Position numbers and translations under genes: made by a program. A stretch of 64,000 nt of DNA, taken from Flavobacterium sp. 90 (lineage in GTDB: Bacteria > Bacteroidota > Bacteroidia > Flavobacteriales > Flavobacteriaceae). How positions within the stretch are numbered: the stretch's first letter is position 1; each line of letters begins with the position of its first letter. The stretch spans positions 5,642,001 through 5,706,000 of the forward strand of contig NZ_SMGE01000001.1 of assembly GCF_004339525.1 (NCBI RefSeq), written 5' to 3'. A model generated the notes under the pieces. It made no database searches. It was not told the DNA's origin and worked only from the letters and a program-made list of their open reading frames with translations. Shown here in pieces: positions 44,228-52,588 of the stretch.

Positions 44228-45202
44228 TTATTTCGGTAACGGATTTATCATTTCGATTGTTTTTTTTCCATCAATACCTTGATGTGGTCTTTCATGATTA
44301 TAATAATATAAGTATTGCAATAATTCTTCTTTTAATTCTTCATGAGAATCAAAATCTGTGTCTCTCAATAAATCATCTTCAAGAGTTCTCCAAAAGCGTT
44401 CAACTTTACCATTAGTTTGTGGTCTGTAGGGTTTTGTGTACCTATGAACAATACCTAATTCCATTAACATCCTCTCAAAAGGGTGATTATTTTTCACTTT
44501 GCTTGTTTTAGGTCCAAATTCAGCTCCATTATCAGATAATATCTCTTCAAATTTTATTTCATAATGATCACTTAGGATGTTTAAACATTTCAATGCCGCA
44601 AACATAACTGTTAAACTGGTAATATCAGAAACTAATTCAGCCCAGGCAATTCGACTGTAATCATCTATTACACAAACTAAATAGCGATTTTTATTTTCCC
44701 CTTTAATTATACTTTTGCTCAAATAATGACAATCAATATGACCAAGTTGTCCCATTCTTTCCTTGATTATTTTTTGATGATTCTTTTTAATCTTCGGAGT
44801 TAATCTATTTATTTTATTGCGTTTTAAAATATTATAAACTCCTGAATATGATGGTGTATGCTTCCCTAATTTGGGCCTTAAGATACTAACAATTTCATAT
44901 TTGTTGTTTCCTTTTTCTCGTAATGCAATTACTTTTTGCTCTATAAAAGGCAAAGGACGTCTTGTTTTATATTTGGGACCTCTTTTTTGGGGCAATAAAT
45001 CAATAGATTTCCCACTTTGTTTAAAGCGATTATAATACTTTAAAAAACTCTTTCGGCAAGTATTATTTGCTGCATAAAAATCCATTGCTTTTTTATACAA
45101 AGGATGAGTTTTATTTTTTACCTGTTCATATTCTTTTATTAGAAAACGATACTTCTCTAAGTAGTTCCGCTCTAAAGTGGAATCCTGACTATTATTTCTC
45201 AT
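44228..45202 (-). CDS. IS481-like DDE transposase (copy 1)
   Basis: 324 residues. A helix-turn-helix region precedes an integrase-type catalytic core with all three acidic residues: Asp in GHIDCHYLSK, Asp in ILSDNGAEFG and Glu in NGKVERFWRTLEDD, plus YRPQTNGK typical of IS481/IS3 relatives. The single uninterrupted frame (no frameshift) favours IS481. The stop codon lies inside the terminal inverted repeat. It differs from copy 2 by one residue, Thr instead of Pro in GKKTIEM near the C-terminus. It appears intact. Confidence 0.95.
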   Translation of the reverse strand: MRNNSQDSTLERNYLEKYRFLIKEYEQVKNKTHPLYKKAMDFYAANNTCRKSFLKYYNRFKQSGKSIDLLPQKRGPKYKTRRPLPFIEQKVIALREKGNNKYEIVSILRPKLGKHTPSYSGVYNILKRNKINRLTPKIKKNHQKIIKERMGQLGHIDCHYLSKSIIKGENKNRYLVCVIDDYSRIAWAELVSDITSLTVMFAALKCLNILSDHYEIKFEEILSDNGAEFGPKTSKVKNNHPFERMLMELGIVHRYTKPYRPQTNGKVERFWRTLEDDLLRDTDFDSHEELKEELLQYLYYYNHERPHQGIDGKKTIEMINPLPK

Positions 45203-45203
45203 C

Positions 45204-45236
45204 GTAACAAAATTTATTAAAGTTAAATTTTGTTAC
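45204..45236 (-). promoter_or_regulatory. hairpin directly before the transposase start (copy 1)
   Basis: Perfect 12-base arms GTAACAAAATTT and AAATTTTGTTAC around a 9-base loop end one base before the transposase ATG. In RNA the stem would be next to the initiation site and could reduce translation from read-through transcripts. The same hairpin precedes copy 2 at 45949-45981. Confidence 0.65.
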
Positions 45237-45341
45237 CGAAATATCTAACATCTACAGAAATGACAAATCTAATGTAATACCTTTGTCAAAGTTTCAAACT
45301 TTGACAAAGCTTAAAACTCGAAACCTTAAACTTTTACTCAA

Positions 45342-45755
45342 ATGCAAAACCTTCCAGAAAACAAAAAAATAATCCTCTTTGATGGCGTTTGCAATTTATG
45401 CAATGGTGCTGTTCAGTTTATTATCAAAAATGACAAAAAAGATATTTTCCGTTTTGTGGCTTTGCAATCAGAATTGGGAATTGAAATTTGCAATTATATC
45501 GGAGTTGATCAAACCAAAATTGATAGCATAATTTTATACAATCCTGGAGTTGCTTATTATTACAAATCTACAGCCGCAATTAAAATTGCCGAAGAACTTG
45601 GAGGAATTTATAGTTTGATTTCTATAGGTAGAATATTCCCGGAAAAAATCCGAAATTATATTTACGATTACATTGCAAAGAATCGTTACAAATGGTATGG
45701 TAAAAAAGAAAGCTGTATGATTCCTACTCCGGAGTTGAAGAGTAAATTTTTATAA
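45342..45755 (+). CDS. DCC-family thiol-disulfide oxidoreductase-like protein
   Basis: 137 residues. It begins KKIILFDGVCNLCNGAVQFIIKND, containing the DxxCxxC motif that names the family (Asp-Gly-Val-Cys-Asn-Leu-Cys), with a thioredoxin-like fold expected. The rest (FRFVALQSELG, YYYKSTAAIKIAEELGG, RIFPEKIRNYIYDYIAKNRYKWYG) is typical too. It lies between two inverted IS481-like copies, each in its own palindrome; it is probably an ordinary chromosomal gene, not transposon cargo. Function of the family is not settled. Confidence 0.9.
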   Translation: MQNLPENKKIILFDGVCNLCNGAVQFIIKNDKKDIFRFVALQSELGIEICNYIGVDQTKIDSIILYNPGVAYYYKSTAAIKIAEELGGIYSLISIGRIFPEKIRNYIYDYIAKNRYKWYGKKESCMIPTPELKSKFL

Positions 45756-45829
45756 TTGCTTTTGTAAAAGCAGCCCGCCGATTTTACTGATTAAACGGAT
45801 TTAAGAAGATTTTTTTATTCTATTTTTTA

Positions 45830-45928
45830 TGTCATTTTGACGAAAGGAGAAATCACACATGAAACTCCATAAAGTATATCAATAATCTTTGTCGATCACC
45901 TAGTGTGATTTCTCCCCTCGGTCGAAAT
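45830..45928. repeat. ~100-bp palindromic repeat, copy 4 (occupied by IS)
   Basis: Left arm TGTCATTTTGACGAAAGG and GAGAAATCACAC, right arm GTGTGATTTCTCCCCTCGGTCGAAAT broken at 45928, resuming as GACAAA at 46975. The IS is in the same place in the right arm as in copy 3. Confidence 0.9.
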
Positions 45929-45948
45929 TGTAGATGTTAGATATTTCG

Positions 45949-45981
45949 GTAACAAAATTTAACTTTAATAAATTTTGTTAC
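45949..45981 (+). promoter_or_regulatory. hairpin directly before the transposase start (copy 2)
   Basis: Same 12-base-arm hairpin as in copy 1, partly made from the inner end of the terminal inverted repeat (GTAAC). It ends at 45981 and the transposase ATG is at 45983. Confidence 0.65.
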
Positions 45982-45982
45982 G

Positions 45983-46957
45983 ATGAGAAATAATAGTCAG
46001 GATTCCACTTTAGAGCGGAACTACTTAGAGAAGTATCGTTTTCTAATAAAAGAATATGAACAGGTAAAAAATAAAACTCATCCTTTGTATAAAAAAGCAA
46101 TGGATTTTTATGCAGCAAATAATACTTGCCGAAAGAGTTTTTTAAAGTATTATAATCGCTTTAAACAAAGTGGGAAATCTATTGATTTATTGCCCCAAAA
46201 AAGAGGTCCCAAATATAAAACAAGACGTCCTTTGCCTTTTATAGAGCAAAAAGTAATTGCATTACGAGAAAAAGGAAACAACAAATATGAAATTGTTAGT
46301 ATCTTAAGGCCCAAATTAGGGAAGCATACACCATCATATTCAGGAGTTTATAATATTTTAAAACGCAATAAAATAAATAGATTAACTCCGAAGATTAAAA
46401 AGAATCATCAAAAAATAATCAAGGAAAGAATGGGACAACTTGGTCATATTGATTGTCATTATTTGAGCAAAAGTATAATTAAAGGGGAAAATAAAAATCG
46501 CTATTTAGTTTGTGTAATAGATGATTACAGTCGAATTGCCTGGGCTGAATTAGTTTCTGATATTACCAGTTTAACAGTTATGTTTGCGGCATTGAAATGT
46601 TTAAACATCCTAAGTGATCATTATGAAATAAAATTTGAAGAGATATTATCTGATAATGGAGCTGAATTTGGACCTAAAACAAGCAAAGTGAAAAATAATC
46701 ACCCTTTTGAGAGGATGTTAATGGAATTAGGTATTGTTCATAGGTACACAAAACCCTACAGACCACAAACTAATGGTAAAGTTGAACGCTTTTGGAGAAC
46801 TCTTGAAGATGATTTATTGAGAGACACAGATTTTGATTCTCATGAAGAATTAAAAGAAGAATTATTGCAATACTTATATTATTATAATCATGAAAGACCA
46901 CATCAAGGTATTGATGGAAAAAAACCAATCGAAATGATAAATCCGTTACCGAAATAA
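45983..46957 (+). CDS. IS481-like DDE transposase (copy 2)
   Basis: 324 residues, identical to copy 1 except Pro instead of Thr in GKKPIEM near the C-terminus. The catalytic Asp-Asp-Glu set is present (GHIDCHYL, ILSDNGAEFG, KVERFWRTLEDD). N-terminal region (about 1-110) contains the DNA-binding helix-turn-helix units (CRKSFLKYYNRFKQSG; KGNNKYEIVSILRPKLG). It is intact and likely functional. The DNA recognised probably includes the palindromic repeat, since both copies chose the same site in it. Confidence 0.95.
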   Translation: MRNNSQDSTLERNYLEKYRFLIKEYEQVKNKTHPLYKKAMDFYAANNTCRKSFLKYYNRFKQSGKSIDLLPQKRGPKYKTRRPLPFIEQKVIALREKGNNKYEIVSILRPKLGKHTPSYSGVYNILKRNKINRLTPKIKKNHQKIIKERMGQLGHIDCHYLSKSIIKGENKNRYLVCVIDDYSRIAWAELVSDITSLTVMFAALKCLNILSDHYEIKFEEILSDNGAEFGPKTSKVKNNHPFERMLMELGIVHRYTKPYRPQTNGKVERFWRTLEDDLLRDTDFDSHEELKEELLQYLYYYNHERPHQGIDGKKPIEMINPLPK

Positions 46958-47008
46958 GTAACCTTTACAGAAATGACAAAAAGACTCTCGGTTTATTATA
47001 AAAAAACA

Positions 47009-47056
47009 AAAAATCCCAAATTTCAAATTTATTACAATTTGGAATTTGGGATTTTT
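47009..47056. terminator. bidirectional terminator after ettA
   Basis: 21-base arms (47009-47029 and 47036-47056) pair throughout with one G-T, six-base loop, bounded by A5 and T5. On the minus strand it begins 24 bases after the ettA stop; on the plus strand it follows the IS. Confidence 0.9.
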
Positions 47057-47079
47057 AAGTTGGAAATTTATTTAGATAA

Positions 47080-48771
47080 TTATCTAATCAATTTTCTGTA
47101 TTTCAAACGTTTTGGAGTTAAATCACCACCTAAACGTTTCTTTTTGTTTTCTTCATATTCAGAGAAACCTCCTTCGAAATAATAAACTTCAGAATCTCCT
47201 TCGAAAGCTAGAATGTGCGTACAAATTCTATCTAAGAACCATCTGTCGTGTGAAATAATTACGGCACAACCCGCAAAATTCTCTAAACCTTCTTCAAGTG
47301 CACGAAGCGTATTTACATCTAAGTCATTCGTAGGCTCATCTAGTAAAAGTACATTTCCTTCTTCTTTCAACGTCATTGCTAAGTGCAAACGGTTACGCTC
47401 ACCTCCTGATAACATTGAAACTTTCTTATTTTGCTCGCCTCCACCAAAGTTAAAACGAGAAAGGTAAGCTCTAGAATTTACTTGCTTTCCTCCCATCATG
47501 ATTAATTCCTGACCATCTGCAAAATTTTCCCAGATAGATTTATTTGGGTCAATATTAGAGTGAGATTGATCTACGTAAGCGATTTTTACAGTTTCTCCAA
47601 CCGAAAATTCTCCACTGTCAGTAGCTTGTTCTCCCATAATCATTTTGAAAATAGTCGATTTACCTGCACCGTTTGGTCCAATAATTCCAACAATTCCGGC
47701 TTGTGGCAAAGTGAAGTTTAAATTATCGTACAATAATTTTTCTCCAAAAGCTTTTGCGACATTTTTAGCTTCAATAACATTTGTTCCTAAACGTGGACCG
47801 TTCGGGATATAGATTTCCAGATTTTCATCCAGTTGTTTTTGATCTTCGTTTAATAATTTGTCGTAATTCTGTAAACGAGCTTTTTGTTTTGTCTGACGAC
47901 CTTTTGCTCCCTGACGAACCCAGTCAAGCTCACGCTCTAAAGTTTTTCTACGTTTTGAAGCTACTTTTTCCTCCTGAGCCATACGGTTTGATTTTTGATC
48001 TAACCAAGAAGAATAATTTCCTTTCCAAGGAATACCTTCTCCTCTATCTAATTCAAGAATCCAACCAGCAACATTATCAAGGAAATATCTATCGTGCGTT
48101 ACAGCAATTACGGTTCCTGCATATTGTGCTAAGTGTTGCTCTAACCAAAGAACTGACTCAGCATCAAGGTGGTTGGTAGGCTCATCAAGTAACAATACAT
48201 CAGGTTGTTGCAACAACAGACGACATAAAGCTACACGACGACGCTCTCCTCCTGAAAGGTTTTTAATAGGCGTATCTCCTTCTGGAGTACGTAAAGCATC
48301 CATTGCAATTTCAAGTTTTGTATCGATTTCCCAAGCACCAAGAGCATCAATTTTGTCTTGTAAAGCTGCCTGACGATCCATCAATTTATCCATTTTATCT
48401 GGATCTGAGTAGTTCTCTTCAAGACCAAATAAATCATTAATTTGATTGTACTCTTCTAAAACTGCCATTGTTTCTGCTGCTCCTTCACGAACAATTTCGA
48501 TAACTGTTTTAGAATCATCAAGAATTGGCTCTTGCTCTAAATAACCAACTGTATAACCTGGTTGAAAAACAACATCTCCTTGATAATTTTTATCTACTCC
48601 GGCAATAATCTTTAAAAGAGAAGATTTTCCAGAACCGTTAAGTCCAAGAATACCAATTTTAGCTCCGTAAAAGAAACTTAAATAAATGTTTTTAAGCACT
48701 GGTTTGTCTGCTCCCTGATAGGTTTTGCTCAATTTTTGCATTGAGAAAATTACTTTCTTATCGTCTGACAT
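47080..48771 (-). CDS. ettA: energy-dependent translational throttle protein EttA (ABC-F)
   Basis: 563 residues, soluble ABC-F ATPase that gates the first elongation step according to ATP/ADP. Two ABC domains: Walker A GLNGSGKSSLLKII and GPNGAGKSTIFKMI; signature LSGGERRRVALCRLL and LSGGERNRLHLAMTL; Walker B LLLDEPTNHLDAES and LLLDEPTNDLDVNT. The linker between them (about 245-320) contains the arm and P-site tRNA interaction motif typical of EttA. Length close to the E. coli protein (555). It is followed by its own terminator. Confidence 0.95.
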   Translation of the reverse strand: MSDDKKVIFSMQKLSKTYQGADKPVLKNIYLSFFYGAKIGILGLNGSGKSSLLKIIAGVDKNYQGDVVFQPGYTVGYLEQEPILDDSKTVIEIVREGAAETMAVLEEYNQINDLFGLEENYSDPDKMDKLMDRQAALQDKIDALGAWEIDTKLEIAMDALRTPEGDTPIKNLSGGERRRVALCRLLLQQPDVLLLDEPTNHLDAESVLWLEQHLAQYAGTVIAVTHDRYFLDNVAGWILELDRGEGIPWKGNYSSWLDQKSNRMAQEEKVASKRRKTLERELDWVRQGAKGRQTKQKARLQNYDKLLNEDQKQLDENLEIYIPNGPRLGTNVIEAKNVAKAFGEKLLYDNLNFTLPQAGIVGIIGPNGAGKSTIFKMIMGEQATDSGEFSVGETVKIAYVDQSHSNIDPNKSIWENFADGQELIMMGGKQVNSRAYLSRFNFGGGEQNKKVSMLSGGERNRLHLAMTLKEEGNVLLLDEPTNDLDVNTLRALEEGLENFAGCAVIISHDRWFLDRICTHILAFEGDSEVYYFEGGFSEYEENKKKRLGGDLTPKRLKYRKLIR

Positions 48772-48832
48772 TTGTTATGATTTTTATTTTATTATTATTT
48801 CTATTGAATTTTCTAATTATTTTTGAAATGGC

Positions 48833-49009
48833 CTAAACTCTGCCTTTCAACGCATTAAAAACCCAGGCATTCGCAAAAAAGCCAACACCAACAGCTACAA
48901 ATCCCCAGCCTGACACATCTCTGTATCTAAAAGCTCCAAGACCTATAAGTAATAATCCCATAAGTATCATTATAAAAGTAGCCCATCCTAAAACGGTATT
49001 TTTATTCAT
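48833..49009 (-). CDS. small two-helix membrane protein
   Basis: 58 residues from the ATG at 49009 (another ATG lies two codons upstream at 49015). Two hydrophobic segments (GWATFIMILMGLLLIGLGAF and WGFVAVGVGFFANAWVF) with a short RYRDVSG turn form a hairpin membrane protein. It resembles a small Flavobacteriia family annotated as CAL67264-type membrane protein; that name is from memory. Between ettA and holA on the same strand. Function unknown. Confidence 0.7.
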   Translation of the reverse strand: MNKNTVLGWATFIMILMGLLLIGLGAFRYRDVSGWGFVAVGVGFFANAWVFNALKGRV

Positions 49010-49081
49010 TCCCATAATTGTGATAATTATTTTTTAATGTGATTTATTTTTAGAAGTGCAAATATCGTGAATTTCCACGGC

Positions 49082-50086
49082 TTAATTAAATATTTTGTAA
49101 AGCATTTCTTTTAGTAAATCTGACTGTGGTAACGCATTCGCTCCTACACCTTTGCTTTTGACATCAACATCACGCAACGCTCCAACAATCTGACTTACTT
49201 TTCGCATTGGATAATTTTTTATGGCTAAATCATATTCCTTTAAAAAATAAGGATTTACACCAATCGCAGCAGCAACGTTTTTAGGATTTTTATCTTTTAA
49301 ACCATGGTATTTTAAAAGCTGAACAAAAAAACCAAAAACTAATCCAGTTGTCATTACCAATGGATATTCTTTTGGATTGTGTGCAAAATTCTCTGCAATT
49401 TTATACGCTTTTAACTGATTACGTTCACCAATAGCTTTTCTAAGTTCAAAAACATTGTAATCTTTACTAAAACCAATATTTTCCTCGATATGTTGCGGCG
49501 TAATCACAGTTCCTTGAGGTAAAATAATCTGTAATTTCTCTAATTCATTATTGATTTTACTTAAATCAGTACCTAAAAACTCCACCAACATAGCATTTGC
49601 TTTAGGATCAATTGTGTATTTTTTTCCGGCAAGAACACGTTTTATCCAATCTCCAACTTGATTTTCGTATAGTTTTTTACTTTCGTAAACGATTCCGTTT
49701 TGAGCTAATAGTTTGGTTACTTTTTTACGTTTGTCAAGTGTTTTGTATTTATAACAAAATACAAGGACAGTTGTTTCCATCGGATTGTTAACATACGATT
49801 CTATTTTATCAATTGTTCTTGATAAATCTTGCGCTTCTTTCACGATAACAACTTGACGATCAGCCATCATAGGATAGCGCTTGGCCGTTGAAACAATATC
49901 TTCTACAGAAACATCTCTACCATATAATACCGTTTGATTAAATCCTCTTTCTTCTTCAGAAAGAATATTTTGCTCAATATACTCCGATAATTTATCAATA
50001 TAATAAGGTTCTTCACCCATTAAAAAATATATCGGTTTGATATTTCCGGCCTTTATATCGTTAACAATTTTTACAACTTCGTCCAT
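49082..50086 (-). CDS. holA: DNA polymerase III subunit delta
   Basis: 334 residues. The delta subunit opens the sliding clamp as part of the clamp loader. The N-terminal segment IKPIYFLMGEEPYYIDKLSEYI and the RYPMMADRQVVIVKEAQ stretch are characteristic, followed by an AAA+-like lid and a C-terminal collar domain (FAHNPKEYPLVMTTGLVFGFF). There is no intact Walker A, as expected for delta. Divergent from the HsdR_N-like gene across an 82-bp spacer. Confidence 0.94.
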   Translation of the reverse strand: MDEVVKIVNDIKAGNIKPIYFLMGEEPYYIDKLSEYIEQNILSEEERGFNQTVLYGRDVSVEDIVSTAKRYPMMADRQVVIVKEAQDLSRTIDKIESYVNNPMETTVLVFCYKYKTLDKRKKVTKLLAQNGIVYESKKLYENQVGDWIKRVLAGKKYTIDPKANAMLVEFLGTDLSKINNELEKLQIILPQGTVITPQHIEENIGFSKDYNVFELRKAIGERNQLKAYKIAENFAHNPKEYPLVMTTGLVFGFFVQLLKYHGLKDKNPKNVAAAIGVNPYFLKEYDLAIKNYPMRKVSQIVGALRDVDVKSKGVGANALPQSDLLKEMLYKIFN

Positions 50087-50134
50087 TCAATCTTTTGTTT
50101 CAAGTTTAAAGTTTCAGGTTCTGGCTTCAACAAC

Positions 50135-50164
50135 TTGAAACTTTAAACTATTTTAATATTTTTG
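50135..50164 (+). promoter_or_regulatory. promoter TTG-N19-TATTTTTG, near-leaderless start
   Basis: TTG at 50135-50137 and TATTTTTG at 50157-50164 with the optimal 19-base spacing. The ATG begins at 50169, four bases after the -7 element, so transcription should start at or very near the first codon. Confidence 0.65.
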
Positions 50165-50168
50165 TAGT

Positions 50169-50615
50169 ATGCAGCAATTAAATTTTCCTACCTATACTTT
50201 CCGATTCAAAAATAGCGAAAATAAAGTGTCTATTTTTGATGAAATCAGGAAAAAATTTATCATTCTTACTCCTGAAGAATGGGTTCGTCAACATGTCGTT
50301 CATTTTTTAATGAATGAAAAAAAATACCCCAAATCACTTATCAATGTAGAAAAAGTTTTGACGGTCAACGGATTACGAAAACGATACGATGTTGTGGTCT
50401 TTAATTCAGACGGTTCTATACATATATTAGTAGAATGCAAAGCGCCTGAAGTAAAAATTTCTCAGGCAACTTTTGATCAAATTGCCCGTTATAACATGAC
50501 AATGAAGGCACGGTTTTTGAATGTAACGAATGGTCTCAGCCATTTTAATTGTCAAATGGATTTTGAAAACGAAAAATATGTGTTTTTAAGAGACTTGCCG
50601 GATTATAAGAAATAA
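50169..50615 (+). CDS. HsdR N-terminal-domain-like protein (nuclease-fold)
   Basis: 148 residues matching the type I restriction HsdR_N_2 domain alone, with no helicase or methylase domain. The PD-(D/E)xK-like core is visible: Glu and Asp in LTVNGLRKRYDVVVFN, and HILVECKAPEVKIS (E-x-K). Such stand-alone domains are common in Bacteroidota next to holA, and there is no modification subunit nearby, so restriction activity is unlikely; the true role is unknown. Confidence 0.85.
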   Translation: MQQLNFPTYTFRFKNSENKVSIFDEIRKKFIILTPEEWVRQHVVHFLMNEKKYPKSLINVEKVLTVNGLRKRYDVVVFNSDGSIHILVECKAPEVKISQATFDQIARYNMTMKARFLNVTNGLSHFNCQMDFENEKYVFLRDLPDYKK

Positions 50616-50644
50616 AAAATACTAAAAACAAATAAATTTTACTT

Positions 50645-51664
50645 TTGGATAAAATAGCTGTTGTCATTTTAAATTGGAACGGTGTAAAGTTGTTGGAACA
50701 ATTTTTACCTTCAGTCATTCAATTTTCAGAAGGAGCCACTATATATGTTGCAGATAATGCTTCTACAGATGATTCTATAAATTTTGTCAAACAAAACTTC
50801 CCTACTATTAAAATTGTTCAGAATAGTGGGAATTATGGTTTTGCAAAAGGTTATAATGATGCTTTACAACATATAGATGCTGAAATTTATGCATTAGTAA
50901 ATTCAGATATTGAAGTTACAGAAAATTGGCTTGAGCCTATAATTCAAACTTTTGATACTGAAATACAAACCGCTATCATTCAGTCTAAAATTCTTGATTT
51001 TAAGAATAAGGAATACTTTGAATATGCCGGAGCAGCGGGAGGATTTATCGATAAATATGGTTTTCCTTTCTGTCGTGGCCGAATTTTTGATACAATTGAA
51101 AAAGACAATGGTCAATACGATGATAATTGTGAATTATTCTGGGCTTCGGGAGCTTGTTTTTTTATCAGAAGCAAAGTATATAACGAGTTAAAAGGTTTTG
51201 ACGAAACGTTTTTTGCACATCAGGAGGAAATTGATCTATGCTGGCGAGCTGCAAATGAAGGACATATTATAAAGTACAATTCACAATCAGTTGTATATCA
51301 TGTTGGAGGTGCTACATTGCAACAAGGAAATCCGAAAAAGACATTTTTGAATTTTAGAAATTCACTATTAATGCTTGTCAAAAACTTACCTAAAAAAGGG
51401 TTGTTTTTTGTGATTTTCTTCCGAATGGTTTTAGACGGAATTGCAGGTATCCGCTTTCTTACACAAGGTAAGTTCAGCCATACTTTTGCCATTTTAAAGG
51501 CACATTTCTCTTTTTATTGCCTATCTTTAAAATATCTAAGTAAAAGAAAAGATTTTCAAATACAACAATACTATACAGTCAAAAGTATCGTTTACCTATA
51601 TTACATCAGGAAATTGGCTGTTTTTAAAGAAATCTTTAACAGTAATCAAAATTTTAAAAACTAA
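50645..51664 (+). CDS. family 2 glycosyltransferase
   Basis: 339 residues. GT-A fold glycosyltransferase: VVILNWNGVKLLEQFLPSVI at the N-terminus, VADNASTDDS, and the DxD-like metal site in LVNSDIEVTENW (about residue 83). WASGACFFIRSKVYNELKGFDETFF and HQEEIDLCWRAANEG follow as in rhamnosyltransferase-like GT2 enzymes. Two hydrophobic segments near the C-terminus may hold it at the membrane. The start is a TTG at 50645: an in-frame stop lies four codons upstream and no ATG gives the conserved first strand. Likely involved in surface polysaccharide. Confidence 0.87.
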   Translation: MDKIAVVILNWNGVKLLEQFLPSVIQFSEGATIYVADNASTDDSINFVKQNFPTIKIVQNSGNYGFAKGYNDALQHIDAEIYALVNSDIEVTENWLEPIIQTFDTEIQTAIIQSKILDFKNKEYFEYAGAAGGFIDKYGFPFCRGRIFDTIEKDNGQYDDNCELFWASGACFFIRSKVYNELKGFDETFFAHQEEIDLCWRAANEGHIIKYNSQSVVYHVGGATLQQGNPKKTFLNFRNSLLMLVKNLPKKGLFFVIFFRMVLDGIAGIRFLTQGKFSHTFAILKAHFSFYCLSLKYLSKRKDFQIQQYYTVKSIVYLYYIRKLAVFKEIFNSNQNFKN

Positions 51665-51698
51665 ATTTGTAATCAACGTTTAATTAAATATAATACCT

Positions 51699-52532
51699 AT
51701 GAGAAAAATAGTTATCGCACTAACAGTATTAATGGCCTTAACTTCGTGCGTATCGAAAAAAGAATATGCAGCATTAGAAGCTAAGAACAAAGAGATTCAG
51801 GATTTATTAAACTCTTGCACCGTAAAATTAAATTCTTGTCTTGAAGAAAAAGCTGGACTTGCAGCTACAGCTGAAAGCTACAAAGCACATAACCAAGACT
51901 TAATCAATAGCTCTAAAGATTTAACTGTATTAACTACTAAAGGAGCTGAAAATCTTGAAAAATCTTTAGAAAGTTTAAAAGAAAAAGATTTAAAAATATC
52001 TAGACTTCAAGATGCTTTAACTAAAAAAGACAGTGTTACACTTGCTTTAGTTACTAGTTTAAAAGGAGCAGTTGGTATTAATGATCCGGATATCGAAATC
52101 AACGTAGAAAAAGGAGTAGTATTTATCTCTATTGCAGATAAATTATTATTTAAAAGCGGAAGCTATGACGTAAGCGACAAAGCAAAATCTGTTTTAGCTA
52201 AAGTTGCAAAAGTAGTAAACGACAAACCAGATTTCGAATGTATGGTTGAAGGACACACAGATGACGTTCCTTACAAAAGCAACGGTATAATCTTAGACAA
52301 CTGGGATTTAAGTGTTAAACGTTCTACATCTATTGTACGTGTATTAACAAACGACCTAGGAGTTAACCCTGCAAAATTAATTGCTGCTGGTAGAAGTTCT
52401 TACGTACCATTAGTTGCTAATGATTCTCCAGAGAACAAAGCTCGTAACAGAAGAACTCGTATTGTGGTTATGCCAAAAATCGATCAGTTCTATGATATGA
52501 TTGAAAAAGAGATGAAAAAACAAGCTAAATAA
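51699..52532 (+). CDS. OmpA-family lipoprotein
   Basis: 277 residues. Lipoprotein signal (MRKIVIALTVLMALTSCVSK, Cys17), a coiled-coil rod (about 20-125; EYAALEAKNKEIQDLLNSC, NLEKSLESLKEKDLKISRL), and a C-terminal OmpA/MotB peptidoglycan-binding domain (about 150-262; LLFKSGSYDVSDKAKSVLAKV, VEGHTDDVPY, NRRTRIVVMP). It tethers the outer membrane to peptidoglycan. It is followed by a strong terminator at 52563. Confidence 0.93.
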   Translation: MRKIVIALTVLMALTSCVSKKEYAALEAKNKEIQDLLNSCTVKLNSCLEEKAGLAATAESYKAHNQDLINSSKDLTVLTTKGAENLEKSLESLKEKDLKISRLQDALTKKDSVTLALVTSLKGAVGINDPDIEINVEKGVVFISIADKLLFKSGSYDVSDKAKSVLAKVAKVVNDKPDFECMVEGHTDDVPYKSNGIILDNWDLSVKRSTSIVRVLTNDLGVNPAKLIAAGRSSYVPLVANDSPENKARNRRTRIVVMPKIDQFYDMIEKEMKKQAK

Positions 52533-52562
52533 TCTTAGTTTTTACATACTTTATAATACAGA

Positions 52563-52588
52563 AAAAGCAGGTCAATTGACCTGCTTTT
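52563..52588 (+). terminator. terminator of the OmpA lipoprotein gene
   Basis: Perfect palindrome AAAAGCAGGTC-AATT-GACCTGCTTTT, 30 bases after the stop, with A and T ends on both strands. Confidence 0.88.

Larger units (their letters stand above)
44216..45256 (-). mobile_element. IS481-like insertion sequence, copy 1
   Basis: 1041 bp. Ends are 25-base inverted repeats matching at 21 positions (TGTAAAGGTTACTTATTTCG and TGTAGATGTTAGATATTTCG at the outer parts). The 5-base target duplication GAAAT flanks both sides (44211-44215 and 45257-45261). One transposase gene fills it. It lies in the right arm of a palindromic repeat and matches copy 2 at 45929-46969 almost exactly, so both arrived recently. 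Confidence 0.95.
45929..46969 (+). mobile_element. IS481-like insertion sequence, copy 2
   Basis: 1041 bp, the same length as copy 1. Terminal inverted repeats at 45929-45953 and 46945-46969 (21 of 25 positions match) and a GAAAT duplication at 45924-45928 and 46970-46974. Orientation is opposite to copy 1. Because each copy has its own matching target duplication, they inserted separately and are not the ends of one composite transposon. Confidence 0.95.

Noticed and set aside
44216..46969. Composite transposon made of two IS copies carrying the DCC gene.
   Set aside because: Each IS has its own matched 5-base duplication and its own half-broken palindrome, which shows two independent insertions; a composite element would be duplicated only at its outer ends.
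50169..50615. Type I restriction system.
   Set aside because: Only a stand-alone HsdR N-terminal-like domain is present, with no helicase, HsdM or HsdS genes.
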